This document shows positions 43,986 through 54,165 of a stretch of DNA of 64,000 nt, piece by piece. The notes beneath the pieces were generated by a model that saw only the letters and a list, made by a program, of their open reading frames with translations, had not been told where the DNA came from and searched no databases. The DNA is taken from the NCBI GenBank assembly GCA_016617855.1, contig JAECUM010001143.1, positions 1 through 64,000 on the forward strand, read 5' to 3'. Position 1 is the first letter of the stretch; each line of letters opens with the position of its first letter. A program made the position numbers and the translations under genes. This DNA comes from Megalonaias nervosa. Taxonomy: Eukaryota > Mollusca > Bivalvia > Unionida > Unionidae.

Positions 43986-44640
43986 TTATATGCAGTGGTG
44001 GACATATTGAATGCACAGTTGGCACCATTTTCATTTAGGACCAACTAGATATTATAAAAACATCTTTTTTTTGAAAATGCCATGTTGATAAAGCATCCAT
44101 TTTGGTTGAGTGGAGATGATAATGTTTTCAAAATGGCCACTATGGTGGCCATATTGAGAGTCAGTTTGCAACGTTTTCATTTATGACGAGCTAGACACCA
44201 TAAGCAGTCTTCTGATGAATACCCCACATCAAAAAGAGGAGTAGCATTGACAAGATTTGTCAGGAATCCCACATTGGTGGCCATATTGAATATCAGATCA
44301 ACACCATTTTATTTTCAAGCCAACAAGACATTATGGGTCATCTTGTGAAAACCTCATGTTGATTACTTTCCCTTTTGGAGTAGTGACAGTGGCATTTTTT
44401 CAAGATGACTGCCATGGTGGTCATAATTGGATAAAAGATGCACACCATTTCCACTTAGGATTGACATCAGAATAATTCTTCTGGTGCAAACACAATATCA
44501 GATGTCTTGGAAAAATAGCAACAGCAAGATCTTCAAGATGGCTAACATGATGGCCAGCAACATTTTGTTAGATGTTATATATATCTATATTGTGTCTCTA
44601 CTTTTGTTGCATGACTGTAGATTGCAATGGGCTATAAATA
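43986..44640. repeat. Degenerate ~135-bp tandem repeat (GGTGGCCATATTG family), about 5 units
   Basis: Units share AAGATGGCCACYATGGTGGC, CATATTGRATRTCAG, CACCATTTTCATTTAGGACC, AACTAGACATNATAAG, then a CATGTTGATNA word and GGAGTAGTGA. The same family is found at 46895-47500 and, within a MIDN intron, at 62030-62560. The motif GCCACCATGGTGGC is palindromic. Confidence 0.8.
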
Positions 44641-45270
44641 GGTGTTGACAAGCTTTAAATTTAGTCTTAATAATAAACCTGCTTACAAATGTGGGGTAAT
44701 TTTTCCCATTGGATCAATAAGTAAGGTGGGTTCTGTTCCAATGTAAGGATGTATTGCGAAATGTTGCATTAGAGGACATAGATCAAGTAGGAAAATATTG
44801 TGAAAAAACACCCTTGGGTGTATATATGATCAAAGATGTGGGAATTAATTCATTCCTATTTCCTATGTTCTTGTTTTAAAATCAGCCTGCAGATTTATTT
44901 CATGTTGTGTTTAGATATAATTTGAGAGGATTCATTTGCTTGGATTATTCATTAGAATTACAAAGTATTCATTGATTTTGGGCTACAGTATAATTCTGGG
45001 ATTATTGTAAATTTATTCAAAGGAGTTCTAGACATTGTGATACATCAAACTATTGGTACATCAGCACATTCAGTAACTGGAATTCATTCAGAACACTATT
45101 CTTGCGATAGAACATTTTACGAGTATTTTTTTATTTAATTTACAATACTGTAAGTTCCTCTTAAATTTTCATTTTATAACATAGACAAATAAATTATTTG
45201 TTAAGTTTTACAAAACTTGTTGGTTCTGCTTCTTTCTGTTATTGGTTTAGGACCATAGAGTCATAACATA
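44641..45270. other. No recognised feature
   Basis: AT-rich intergenic DNA. Confidence 0.45.
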
Positions 45271-45279
45271 GGACAAACA

Positions 45280-46885
45280 GAGCTGCCAACCCTCCAGACT
45301 CGCAATTAGTGAAAAGTGGGATAAAAATTAGTGAATTTTGAACACAATTAGTGAAAATTGTTATCATGACACTAACTCCGTCCACTTCAGTGGTTAATAC
45401 AGCATTATACGAAAATCTCAAAATAAAACTAAAGCTTATTATTTACACTGATTACATGTATTACTTTATTTGCAGCCAGATTTACTGATATACACAAACT
45501 TCACGCTATTTGTCATGATATGTTGCTGTGGCAGTCTTGAACTTCCTGGCTATGGTAAATTTATTTTCAAAACAGTTCATGCTTCTTACCTGCTGATTAA
45601 TCGTGGTGACTAAAATTGTTGCAGATTTTTAGCACCTAAGGAGGCACTAAAGTTTTTCTTAAAGTTCCTCACAATAGGAAATAATCTTTGACTGTTGCTG
45701 ATCTACAACTGAAAAAGACAGGTTATGTTCAACAAGAAAGCTCACAAACAATGCATCAGCATTGGTAGCATGCAGGACTTGAGTAGGTGGCTTAAAGTAC
45801 TCCAAAACTGAAATCTGCTAGGGGTGCTATAGCAGTGTGCTTTTTCAAGTTGTTCTGCTACATGCCTACAGGGGTTCGTATCGTTGCTTACAATTTATCT
45901 GTCATACATGTACTATATAATAATATTACTACATGGTACATGTATGACAGGTAAATTGTAAGCAACAATACCAGCCCTTGTGCACATTCCCAATTGTAAA
46001 ATTCGCGGCACACTACTGTGCGAAATGCATAATGTACATCGATGTTTGATGTCTGAATGCTAGGCCAAATTTTGGTATACTTCACTTTTTGTGGAATACA
46101 AATCTTTTTCCTTGGAGGTGAAAACATTTAAACTGCATTGCAGTTTAATTATGAAATGGTATTAATCCAGAAGATGAAATGTTGAACGGTGAATGATTAG
46201 TGGTGTCGGCCCATGCACGGAAAACTGTGAACTCAAACAAATTACAATATATGCTAATCTTTCAATCAAAAAAATTCAAATACTCGAAGAAGCTGTCTTC
46301 ACGTAGTTTCCCAACCTCTGTGCTTTTTGCTACCAGTGTGCTTCCTCACATCGTCCCTGCCACCATGCCCAATGCTAAAATTTGTGGCACACTGTGTGCA
46401 AAAAAGCATGATGTATATCGGTATTTGATGGCTGAATGCACTGCCAATTTTTTTGTATATTCCAAACTAAACTTCACTTTTTGTGCAGTACATTTCATTT
46501 TCCTTGGTGGTGATGAAGTTTTCAAGATGTGATGCTGAACAGTAATTCAAATCATTGTTGGCAGTGCATATGCGGAGAAAAATTCCTGTTAGGCCCCAGT
46601 TTCTTTCAAAAGCATTTTGTAAAACTACTCTATCAAAATAGATTAAAATACACTAAAATGCTTGCTACCAGGCCAACTGTAGCGCTCAGCTGTAGTGCTG
46701 CTAATATTGCAACTAGCAGTACCAGACCGTTTCGGCAACTGCCGATATCACGACTAGCACTTAACGGGAAAATTTAAAATATTGAGAATTGGGAAATTCA
46801 TTATTTTTTTGCATGTGGCGTGAATCCGTGAATCTCTGTAGAAATTCGTGAAATTCACGCCAAAATCGTGAGGGTTGGCAGCTAT
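45280..46885. mobile_element. 1.6-kb TIR element with 9-bp target duplication
   Basis: The left end GAGCTGCCAACCCTCCAGA and the right end ...TCGTGAGGGTTGGCAGCTAT are inverted repeats. The direct repeat GGACAAACA flanks the element at 45271-45279 and 46886-46894. Inside are an internal direct duplication (about 45978-46124 and 46366-46520) and a strong hairpin at 45883-45966. No transposase is recognised, so it is non-autonomous. An 8-9-bp duplication with such ends suggests a hAT- or Mutator-type transposase; I cannot decide between them. Confidence 0.8.
45883..45966. repeat. Long hairpin: 31-bp arms, 22-nt loop
   Basis: The left arm starts GTTGCTTACAATTTATCTGT (45883-45913). The right arm (45936-45966) is its reverse complement with one mismatch, and weaker pairing extends about 12 bp further outward. 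It lies inside the TIR element at 45280-46885. Confidence 0.9.
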
Positions 46886-46894
46886 GGACAAACA

Positions 46895-47500
46895 AGACAT
46901 TACAAGAAGTCTTTGGGTGATAACCCCATCACAAAGTGACTTTCTGTTCAGGTGAAGTAGCAATAACAGGACTTTCAAGATTGGCACCATTTTTTATTGT
47001 GAACCAGTTAGTTGTTGTAGTTGTTGTAGGGTTTAATGTCATTTTTCAGCACAAGATAGGCTATACATGGCAGCCAGAATAAATGGAGGAAGAAGCCGTG
47101 AAAACCCCGAAAAGAACCACCGACCCACGAGAAGCTACTGGCAAGCTTTCTCACGTACCCACATTTGCCGAGCCAGAGACTCAAACCCACGCAGGCAGAG
47201 GTGAGATGGCAGTGATCCGTAACGGTGAGCACTTTAGACCACTCGGGGGCCCATGAACCAGCTACACTTCAGAATAAATCTGTTAGTGAAACTCCATGTT
47301 GATAACCATCCATTCAGGAGCAGCAGTGATAAAATTTTCAAGATGCCCACTGTGGTGTCCATTATTGGATATTCAGGCAGCGCAGTTTTTATTTAGGACC
47401 AACTAGACCATGGGACCATGTAGAGTTTTATGGTAACCGTCCAAGTAAATTAGCAGGAATAGTGATAACAAACTTACGCTAAAATACAGATGATAGACCA
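46895..47500. repeat. GGTGGCCATATTG-family repeat, interrupted by a SINE
   Basis: Words such as GATAACCCCATCACAAAGTG, TTTCAAGATTGGCACCATTT and, beyond the SINE, CATGTTGATAACCATCCATT and TTATTTAGGACCAACTAGAC match the arrays at 43986 and 62030. The family A SINE at 47011-47253 sits within one unit. Confidence 0.7.
47011..47253 (-). mobile_element. SINE family A, reverse orientation, with target duplication
   Basis: Reverse complement of the family A element: (TTG)n tail at 47011, body, box B region and head ending GGGGGCCC at about 47252. Flanks TGAACCAGTTA (47000-47010) and TGAACCAGCTA (47254-47264) form an 11-bp target duplication with one mismatch. It dates the insertion as younger than the repeat it interrupts. 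Confidence 0.88.
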
Positions 47501-47564
47501 TCCTATAAGCTCTTTTGGTCTGTGACCAGTAGAACTAAAAGTACTTTAAAAATGTAATACATAA

Positions 47565-48142
47565 AAGAGACAAAGAAATTTTCCTCCTCATTGGGTTGAT
47601 AGTTATCCATGGCTTGAATTTATTGACTTTGAAGGAGATCACCCCACTTGACCAACTGAGACGGATTGTAAATTCAGCCAGTGTATTTGTCAAAGAAACA
47701 AACAAATTCAGGGTTGACCCAATAAAGTCGCATAAAAATACATGAGACTAGCCAGTATGTGCAGAAATTCCCAGAAGTTGGGATTGCTTCCACTCCTTTA
47801 AGAAAGGCCATTTTAAGACCAAATGAGAATGAATTGCAATACAGTGAGCTCTCTCTTTACCACAGTCTACACCCTAGCCAGTTATGGGAAACCATATTCT
47901 AATGTAGAAGTGATGTGTGCACTCCAGTAGCAAAATGTTTTTTTGAACTTTGTGTTCATTACCGGAACACAACTCAGGGTAGGAGACTTTTGTACAGTTA
48001 ATTGATCAAGTCCTGCGAGAAGAAGTTATGGGAAGGTCTGAATTCCAGTAAATTCCTTTCCATTCTTGCTGATGGAAATACTGATGCTACCATATCAGAG
48101 AAAGAAATGGTGTATACAAAGTACCTGGACAATGAAAAATGA
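47565..48142 (+). pseudogene. Decayed hAT transposase fragment (ZNF862/KIAA1586-like)
   Basis: The text opens KRQRNFPPHWVDSYPWLEFI, like the N-terminal start of ZNF862/KIAA1586-type hAT proteins, then FVKETNKFRVDPIKSHKNT. After a decayed stretch comes KKLWEGLNSSKFLSILADGN followed by TDATISEKEMVYTKYLDNE, where DGNTD corresponds to the DGSTD motif with a catalytic aspartate. Several stops and frame changes separate these pieces and the C-terminal half is absent. Family assignment is from remembered motifs. Confidence 0.6.
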
Positions 48143-48354
48143 ACAATTCCTTGGAAGAAACATATATGTTGTACATTATTTCTTTTGCTCTCTTTATACA
48201 TTAAAGTGTATACCAGTATGTCTTAATCAAATTGAGTGATTTCAATTTTGGGACAAGTCAAAAGGTAGGTGGAATAGGTTAATGAAAAAATAAACATTTT
48301 ATCAGCCTGTATCCCATGAAGTGTAATGTATACATTATTTTTGGGATATAGTTA

Positions 48355-48565
48355 CTGGATATACTCACTTATAGACCAGCCCAATTGCAACCTGCATGGA
48401 CCAAGATCTGCCATTGCATAATGCACTGGTAGATTTGGGTCTGTACAGTTTGTTTGGAGAAATCAGTAGAACAAATAACCTGATCTGCAGGCTCATTATT
48501 GTATGGCAGATCAGGAACTTTGTTGATAGCAGTTTGACTGAACTTAAAACTGAGTATATATGGTA
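48355..48565. mobile_element. Palindromic ~205-bp MITE-like unit, copy 1
   Basis: Begins TATACTCACTTATAGACCAG and ends ACTTAAAACTGAGTATATA, its approximate reverse complement. Inside are CCAAGATCTGCCATTGCATA, TAGATTTGGGTCTGTACAGT, a central TCAGTAGAACAAATAACCTG, and ATGGCAGATCAGG. Shares this layout with units at 48608, 48978, 49655 and 51728. Confidence 0.78.
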
Positions 48566-48607
48566 ATTATAGGTACAGCCATGTAATCTGGGCAGTTTAC
48601 CCATGTA

Positions 48608-48822
48608 CACTATATATACTCGCATACAAGTCCAACTGCAAACAACAGTGATCCTGATATGACATAGCATAATGCACCTGCAGAGCAGAGTCTATATTGT
48701 TTGTTCTACCGATTACTCCTAACAAACTGCACAGACCCAGATCTGCCAGCACATTATGTGATGGCAGATCTGGGTCTGTGCAGTTTGCAGCGAGACTTTT
48801 GACTTATAAGCAAATATATACA
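48608..48822. mobile_element. Palindromic MITE-like unit, copy 2
   Basis: Ends TATATACTCGCATACAAGTC and GACTTATAAGCAAATATATA are inverted. The right half contains a compact palindrome, CACAGACCCAGATCTGCCAG followed by CACATTATGTG and TGGCAGATCTGGGTCTGTGC (about 48728-48780). Confidence 0.8.
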
Positions 48823-48977
48823 GTATTTGTCTAAAAAGAAATGAACAAAAATGTATGAGTTCATTATTTTTATTTCATTAAAGCAAAATTTGCTCATTTT
48901 TGGGGACATTGGAAAATGTCATAGTGAGATAAATTAATTACAGAAGTGCTGTCCTCAGTATCATGAAAATAACTTCC

Positions 48978-49190
48978 AAATATGCTTGCTTACAAGTCAA
49001 GTCCAACTGCAAACTGCACAGACCCAGATCTGCCATTGCATAATGTGCTGGCAGATTTGGTCTATGCACTTTGTTAGGATTAATCAGTAGAACAACAGAC
49101 TCTGATCTGCTTGCACATTATGTGATGGCAGATCAGGGTCTATGCTGTTTGCAGTTGGACTCTACTTAATAAGCAAGTGCACATGGTAAC
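48978..49190. mobile_element. Palindromic MITE-like unit, copy 3
   Basis: The left arm GTCCAACTGCAAACTGCACA, then GACCCAGATCTGCC, mirrors the right arm GGCAGATCAGGGTCTATGCT followed by GTTTGCAGTTGGAC. The centre again reads TTAATCAGTAGAACAACAGA. About 40 bp of each terminus can pair. Confidence 0.82.
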
Positions 49191-49654
49191 AAACAATATT
49201 TGAAGATAAAATGCATTACACTTGTAAATTGCTAAACATTTTTACTGTGCATTTACTTCTCCAAGACTCGTGATATGTTTTCTTGTACCAGTTTGAAACT
49301 AAGCGTAATACGATTTAATTTTCATAAAACTAATTTCACTCAGAATCTTCAACACATCTGTTGACTCTTCATGGATTTCATTCTGAACATTGACAGACTC
49401 TTTATTTTTAAATTGGTATAAAATTTGTATTCCTCTTGTCAAAAAATAAATGCAGTGCTAGCTTTCATAATAAATTGTGGTTTATTTACCAAAGAATTCA
49501 AAATTTCTTTTGATTTTTTAAAAATTTTTTTAAATAGTTAACAAAATTGTACTTTGTATTTTCTCCAAAAGATGACAAAACTAAATTCCCTCCGATATAT
49601 TCTGCAGCTGACATCTATGCAGCTTTCAAGATAATTGTACAGAAAGTAAACTTT

Positions 49655-49880
49655 CCAGTGTCAAATGATACTGCCTGTGCTTGCTTTGATGCTGGGTCCA
49701 ACTGCACACACAGAACCTGATCTACCTTCACATGTTGGCAGATCAGTGTCTGCATTTTCTGATATGCTGATTATTCCAAACAAAATACACAGACCCAGAT
49801 TTGCTTGTAATTATGTGACAGCAGATCTGGGTCTATGCAGTTTACAGTTGGATCTAACATGGACACAAGTATATGCAATA
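49655..49880. mobile_element. Palindromic MITE-like unit, copy 4
   Basis: Contains GGGTCCAACTGCACACACAG and ATCTACCTTCACATGTTGGC on the left, and CACAGACCCAGATTTGCTTG, CAGCAGATCTGGGTCTATGC and AGTTTACAGTTGGATC on the right. More diverged than copy 3. An eroded half-unit may follow at 49985-50095. Confidence 0.75.
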
Positions 49881-50099
49881 CACTGTATTTCTAAACTTTA
49901 ATTACGACTTCATGTACAGATTTGTAACACTTTCCCAACCTTAATCAATGCTGACACAGCTCTGCCATTAATTGATCCATTAGCAAAGTTTTCAATCTAT
50001 ACATGGGATACCTTGATTTGCTGCCACATTATGGAACAAGAGATCTGGATACATAATGTGCAGCTTTTGCATGTTATGCACAGATATAAGCAGCAAATT

Positions 50100-51080
50100 G
50101 AAAATAATGTTAATTCACTACTGGGGTAGCAATTAATCCCATTGGGGGTGGGGATTCATGATTTTGATCATGATTACAGCAAACCACAACATTAAAGATG
50201 CAGTTAATCATGCTAATTCTGTGGTAACAATAGGAATCCTTACTCAATCCATTAATTCAAGTACTGATAACAATCTCATATTTGATAAAACCAAGAAAAT
50301 TGATGACCACAAAAATAAATCACAGTACTTTATTAACAGTGTGCAAACTGGTGACAGTGTGTTCTGTAATGGTGACATAGCGGGTAATTTTTCAATAAAT
50401 TTCTTTTTAGAAAATTCCCAGAAGTTATGGCTACAATTCTGAAAGAGAGCCAACTGCTATCTGTCATAATTACAGATATAAATTTTTTTATTAAGCAAAA
50501 GCATTTCTCTTGATACGAAAATTTTCTGAATTTCAACTAGAAGAAACATGTGTAAAGGCAATGCCTTAGAGAAAAAGAACTTCTGTCAATGTAATTCATT
50601 TTGTGAAGTTGTTAAATTACACCATACCATGTTATCAGTTCACAGTAGAAAAATAATCAATCATGCATAATCAAAACTAGCTGTACTCAAGTTTTTCCTT
50701 ATGCCACTGTGATCATGTTGTTTTCTTTCAAAGTTCTGACTTTGCCTATTGAAAGCACTATCAATTACCACCTGGATGATATGTTTGACAACAAATCAAA
50801 TCTGAATTTTCAAGCTAGCAAAATGGTAATTTAAATAATAACTATGATAAAAATATTTTTAAATACAGTGCCTACTGTATAGATATGTTTCTTTTCAGGA
50901 AAAACTCATCAGTGAACATAATGAGAAAAACAGACAATCCTTGTATGTTATTTGAAAATGATGCATACTGCACCCATTTTAAACACTAAACGAACATAGT
51001 CCAGATTCTAACTGCATTGATGACAATAAGAGTTTCCTATACATTTTGGAAATAGCATTATGATTTGACATTAAAAAATT
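50100..51080. other. No recognised gene
   Basis: A 94-codon plus-strand ORF (50158-50442) and overlapping minus-strand ORFs have no recognisable motif; AT-rich intergenic DNA. Confidence 0.4.
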
Positions 51081-51189
51081 ATAATTTATTAATAATAATA
51101 ATAATAATAATTTATTTAAACACATCAGTCCTCAAGACAAATATCTGATATGAAATTAATGTAAACTATTCAATATTATGCAACTCAAT

Positions 51190-51190
<1 letters not shown>

Positions 51191-51249
<59 letters not shown>
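51191..51249. repeat. (TA)n microsatellite
   Basis: About 29 uninterrupted AT units; a short (TAA)n tract is nearby at 51088-51112. Confidence 0.95.
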
Positions 51250-51250
<1 letters not shown>

Positions 51251-51727
51251 GGTTAAGAAAGCTGATTAGTGTAACAACTTACTTAATATTTGTCTTCAAA
51301 CATTTCTGTCAGGGCTGTTCTATTTAAACATACATAGTACCCACCAGGAAAGGCTTTTTTTAAAAAAAAAAAAAAATTAAAAGTTACATGGCAGCATAGT
51401 CAGATTACACAGAGTTCAGATGAAAATGATACAAAATTCTGAACTGCATCTATGTGTCAACTCCACATTAAAGGTGCTTTCCACAAGTCCCAAGTGGTTT
51501 CCTGGAGCAGACCTTAGTCATTTGACCATTTTCTGACTGTTGATTAAAACAGCTGCTACCTAACTTACAAAAATTATTTCATTGACAATTATTTAAAATT
51601 ACTTTTTAACAGTTATAATTACTTAGCTCTTTTAATCTTCAATTCATGGGATATTCCAACTAAAATTAACCTTTGGCGTATTTCAGGTATGCTGCACTAT
51701 TTTCGCATAGTCAATGAAGCAAAGAAA

Positions 51728-51950
51728 CCGTCTATACTTGCTTCTAAGTCTAGTCAAACTACAAACTTGATAGACCCAGATCTGTCATCAAATAAGGTCC
51801 TGCAGATATGGACCTCTCCAGTTTGTTAAGAGTACCAGTAGAACAAACAACATATTCTGATCTACCAGCACATTATGCAGCAGCAGGTCAGGGTCTGCAT
51901 ATGTTTGCATTTGGACTTGACTTGCATGCAAGTATATATGATACTACATC
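51728..51950. mobile_element. Palindromic MITE-like unit, copy 5
   Basis: Left: TCTATACTTGCTTCTAAGTC, then ATAGACCCAGATCTGTCATC. Centre: CAGTAGAACAAACAACATAT. Right: GATCTACCAGCACATTATGC, GTCAGGGTCTGCATATGTTT and GCATTTGGACTTGACTTGC, ending AGTATATATG. Same order as copies 1-4, about 1.9 kb away from them. Confidence 0.78.
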
Positions 51951-52118
51951 ATTTATCTATACTAACATCTATTTTAGATGCATTTTCTTTTATGAAATTT
52001 TTACAATTCCCTTATGTACACAGAAAGTATTCAGTTTGTGCCATAACTTTCAGATGAAATCAGTATGATTTTGTAATCCTCTATTAATTGTATCTACAGC
52101 CAGCAAGCTAAAACTTAC

Positions 52119-52318
52119 CATTCTGCTATTCATATTAATTGTCTTCTCCTGAATAAGTATTGTGTCATCATTTGTATATAGTGCTCCATCTTTATATCTC
52201 TTCAATATGGAAACCACAAATAGACCCACACTGTAAGCGAAGTTACCTATATTGTGGAATATTCCAACCAAATTGTCATTAATAGTGCTGACTGTACACA
52301 AACGGATGCTAATGAATG
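52119..52318 (-). CDS. Orphan exon-like ORF, possible membrane protein
   Basis: On the minus strand a 200-nt open stretch is bounded by an acceptor (ATTTTCACAG before 52318) and a strong donor (ATG|GTAAGT after 52119). It would encode about 66 residues, beginning (x)FISIRLCTVSTINDNLVGIF and containing a hydrophobic segment (NFAYSVGLFVVSIL) ending in KRYK, then DGALYTNDDTILIQEKTINM. The helix followed by RYK faintly recalls DRAM/TMEM150-type proteins, but I do not recognise the family with confidence. No partner exon was found within several kb. It could belong to a gene with long introns between TOE1 and MIDN, or be chance. Confidence 0.35.
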
Positions 52319-52343
52319 CTGTGAAAATACATAATTGGCTCAT

Positions 52344-54165
52344 AACAACCCAAAACTAAAATCTAGTAAATAAACTGAGTATAAATATTAGAACAAAAAA
52401 ATATAACCAAATCACAGGGATCAATGAGTATACACACATTACAGTACAAGCAGCGGTACAATGAGGGGGGGCAAGTAACTACTGTGACCATGATCATGCA
52501 CATATATGTATTACGCAGTGGTACAATGAGAGTCAAGTAACTACTGTACTGTGTAATATTATATATGCCAACTAAAAAGTACCTATGAAAACCAAAATCT
52601 GGCACAAAATTCTTGGTGAACACATGGTCATTTTGTGACAGAACAAGAACAACTTGTTCCACATTTACCAAATTTAACTGATTACAAGTCCATGCTTGAT
52701 GATAAGCCCACCCCATACTTCTTTTGGAAGATCCCCTGGTCTTATTATTGGGGGAAATACTGTTATGACCATGAAAATGTCTACCACAAGTATAGATTTA
52801 ATATAGAACACTATATTTACTAATTTGTTTATCTTCACACAGTATATATTAGGGGGATGGGGATATAACTATCCTAAGTCTGTATAGAGTAAACATTTTA
52901 AATCAAAATATCTCTGTAAAATTTAGTACACATATTATACTAGTGGAGTAAATGTACTATTTGGTATTAACAATCCTTGTTTCAATATTGTTTTTTTCCA
53001 TCTGTTCATCCATCCATCATACTTTAGTTTCCTGAGCGTAACTACAAAACCATATCTGTATTAAACTTTGAAATTCAATTAGTGGCATGTATCACAAGCC
53101 AAATGCAAAAATCGGCTACACTTTTTCACTTTTGACTGCCTGCAATAAGATTTCCTTGTTTCTAATGAATATGCAGAAACCTGTTTAACCATTTATTATG
53201 AGCCAGAGTTATCTTTCATGCTGTCAGAATGAGCCAAAGTATCTTTTCAAAACACAGCCACTTGTTGATCAACAACAAAAGTTACTTTGGCTGATGCGCA
53301 CGAGTTTGTTTTATTGCCTTGCTGATGATGTATCTTTATTTATGCATATTAATGAGAAACAAGAAAAAATAACTCCTTGTTCTTGTTTCATGATTCACTT
53401 ACACGTACTTGTTAACACAAGACTACAGATTAAATATAAGAGGAATATCAGAGGTTAACACAATCCAATAAGTCTCACTAAAACATTTGTATCAATCAGC
53501 TATGGTTAGAGAAAACATTTAAGACAGCCATGTGCAGCTTCCTCCAGGGCATGAACCATACGGTGATTTTTAAATGTACCCATATGATGTAAATGTAACT
53601 GAATAAAAACAGGTCACCTGTAGGTTGCACAAGTTTGATCTAAAACTTACATGTACCATCTGCCAATGAAATGGATATTAAAGCAGGATTTGAAGAATAT
53701 TATACTTTTATCATCAGGTATTTAAATAGGAGAAGGGGGAGGACATAGCAACTGTTATATCTGTCTGTAAACATTTTTATTTCCATAGAATATTCGCATA
53801 CCATTAAAGGTGATGCACATGTCAAGCAAACTGCACCGAGATGCCTTAATCTTTTACCATGGAAAACATGGCACTGGAGAAGTTTACAAATAAAGAGTAC
53901 TGAACCAAATGATACTAGTCAATGGGGTATAACAATAGGCCCAAGTGTGTCTGATTTTGCTCACCTCATTTACATAACCTAACAGTTGACCATTTTCACT
54001 AAGCAGGTTTATGTAGTATTGTAAGAACACAAGCAAGATAAACTATATCCCAAACTTTATTATTCTGGCATAGTTTACTAAAGCCCGATTAAAATTCTGT
54101 TTAAAGATAATGGCACAATCAATATGTACAGTCTCCTGCTCATAATGAAAGTCATCAAAGATGTT
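52344..54165. other. No recognised gene
   Basis: Contains only short ORFs without motifs. A small imperfect duplication with GCGGTACAATGAG / CAGTGGTACAATGAG and CAAGTAACTACTGT lies at 52451-52545. Confidence 0.45.
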
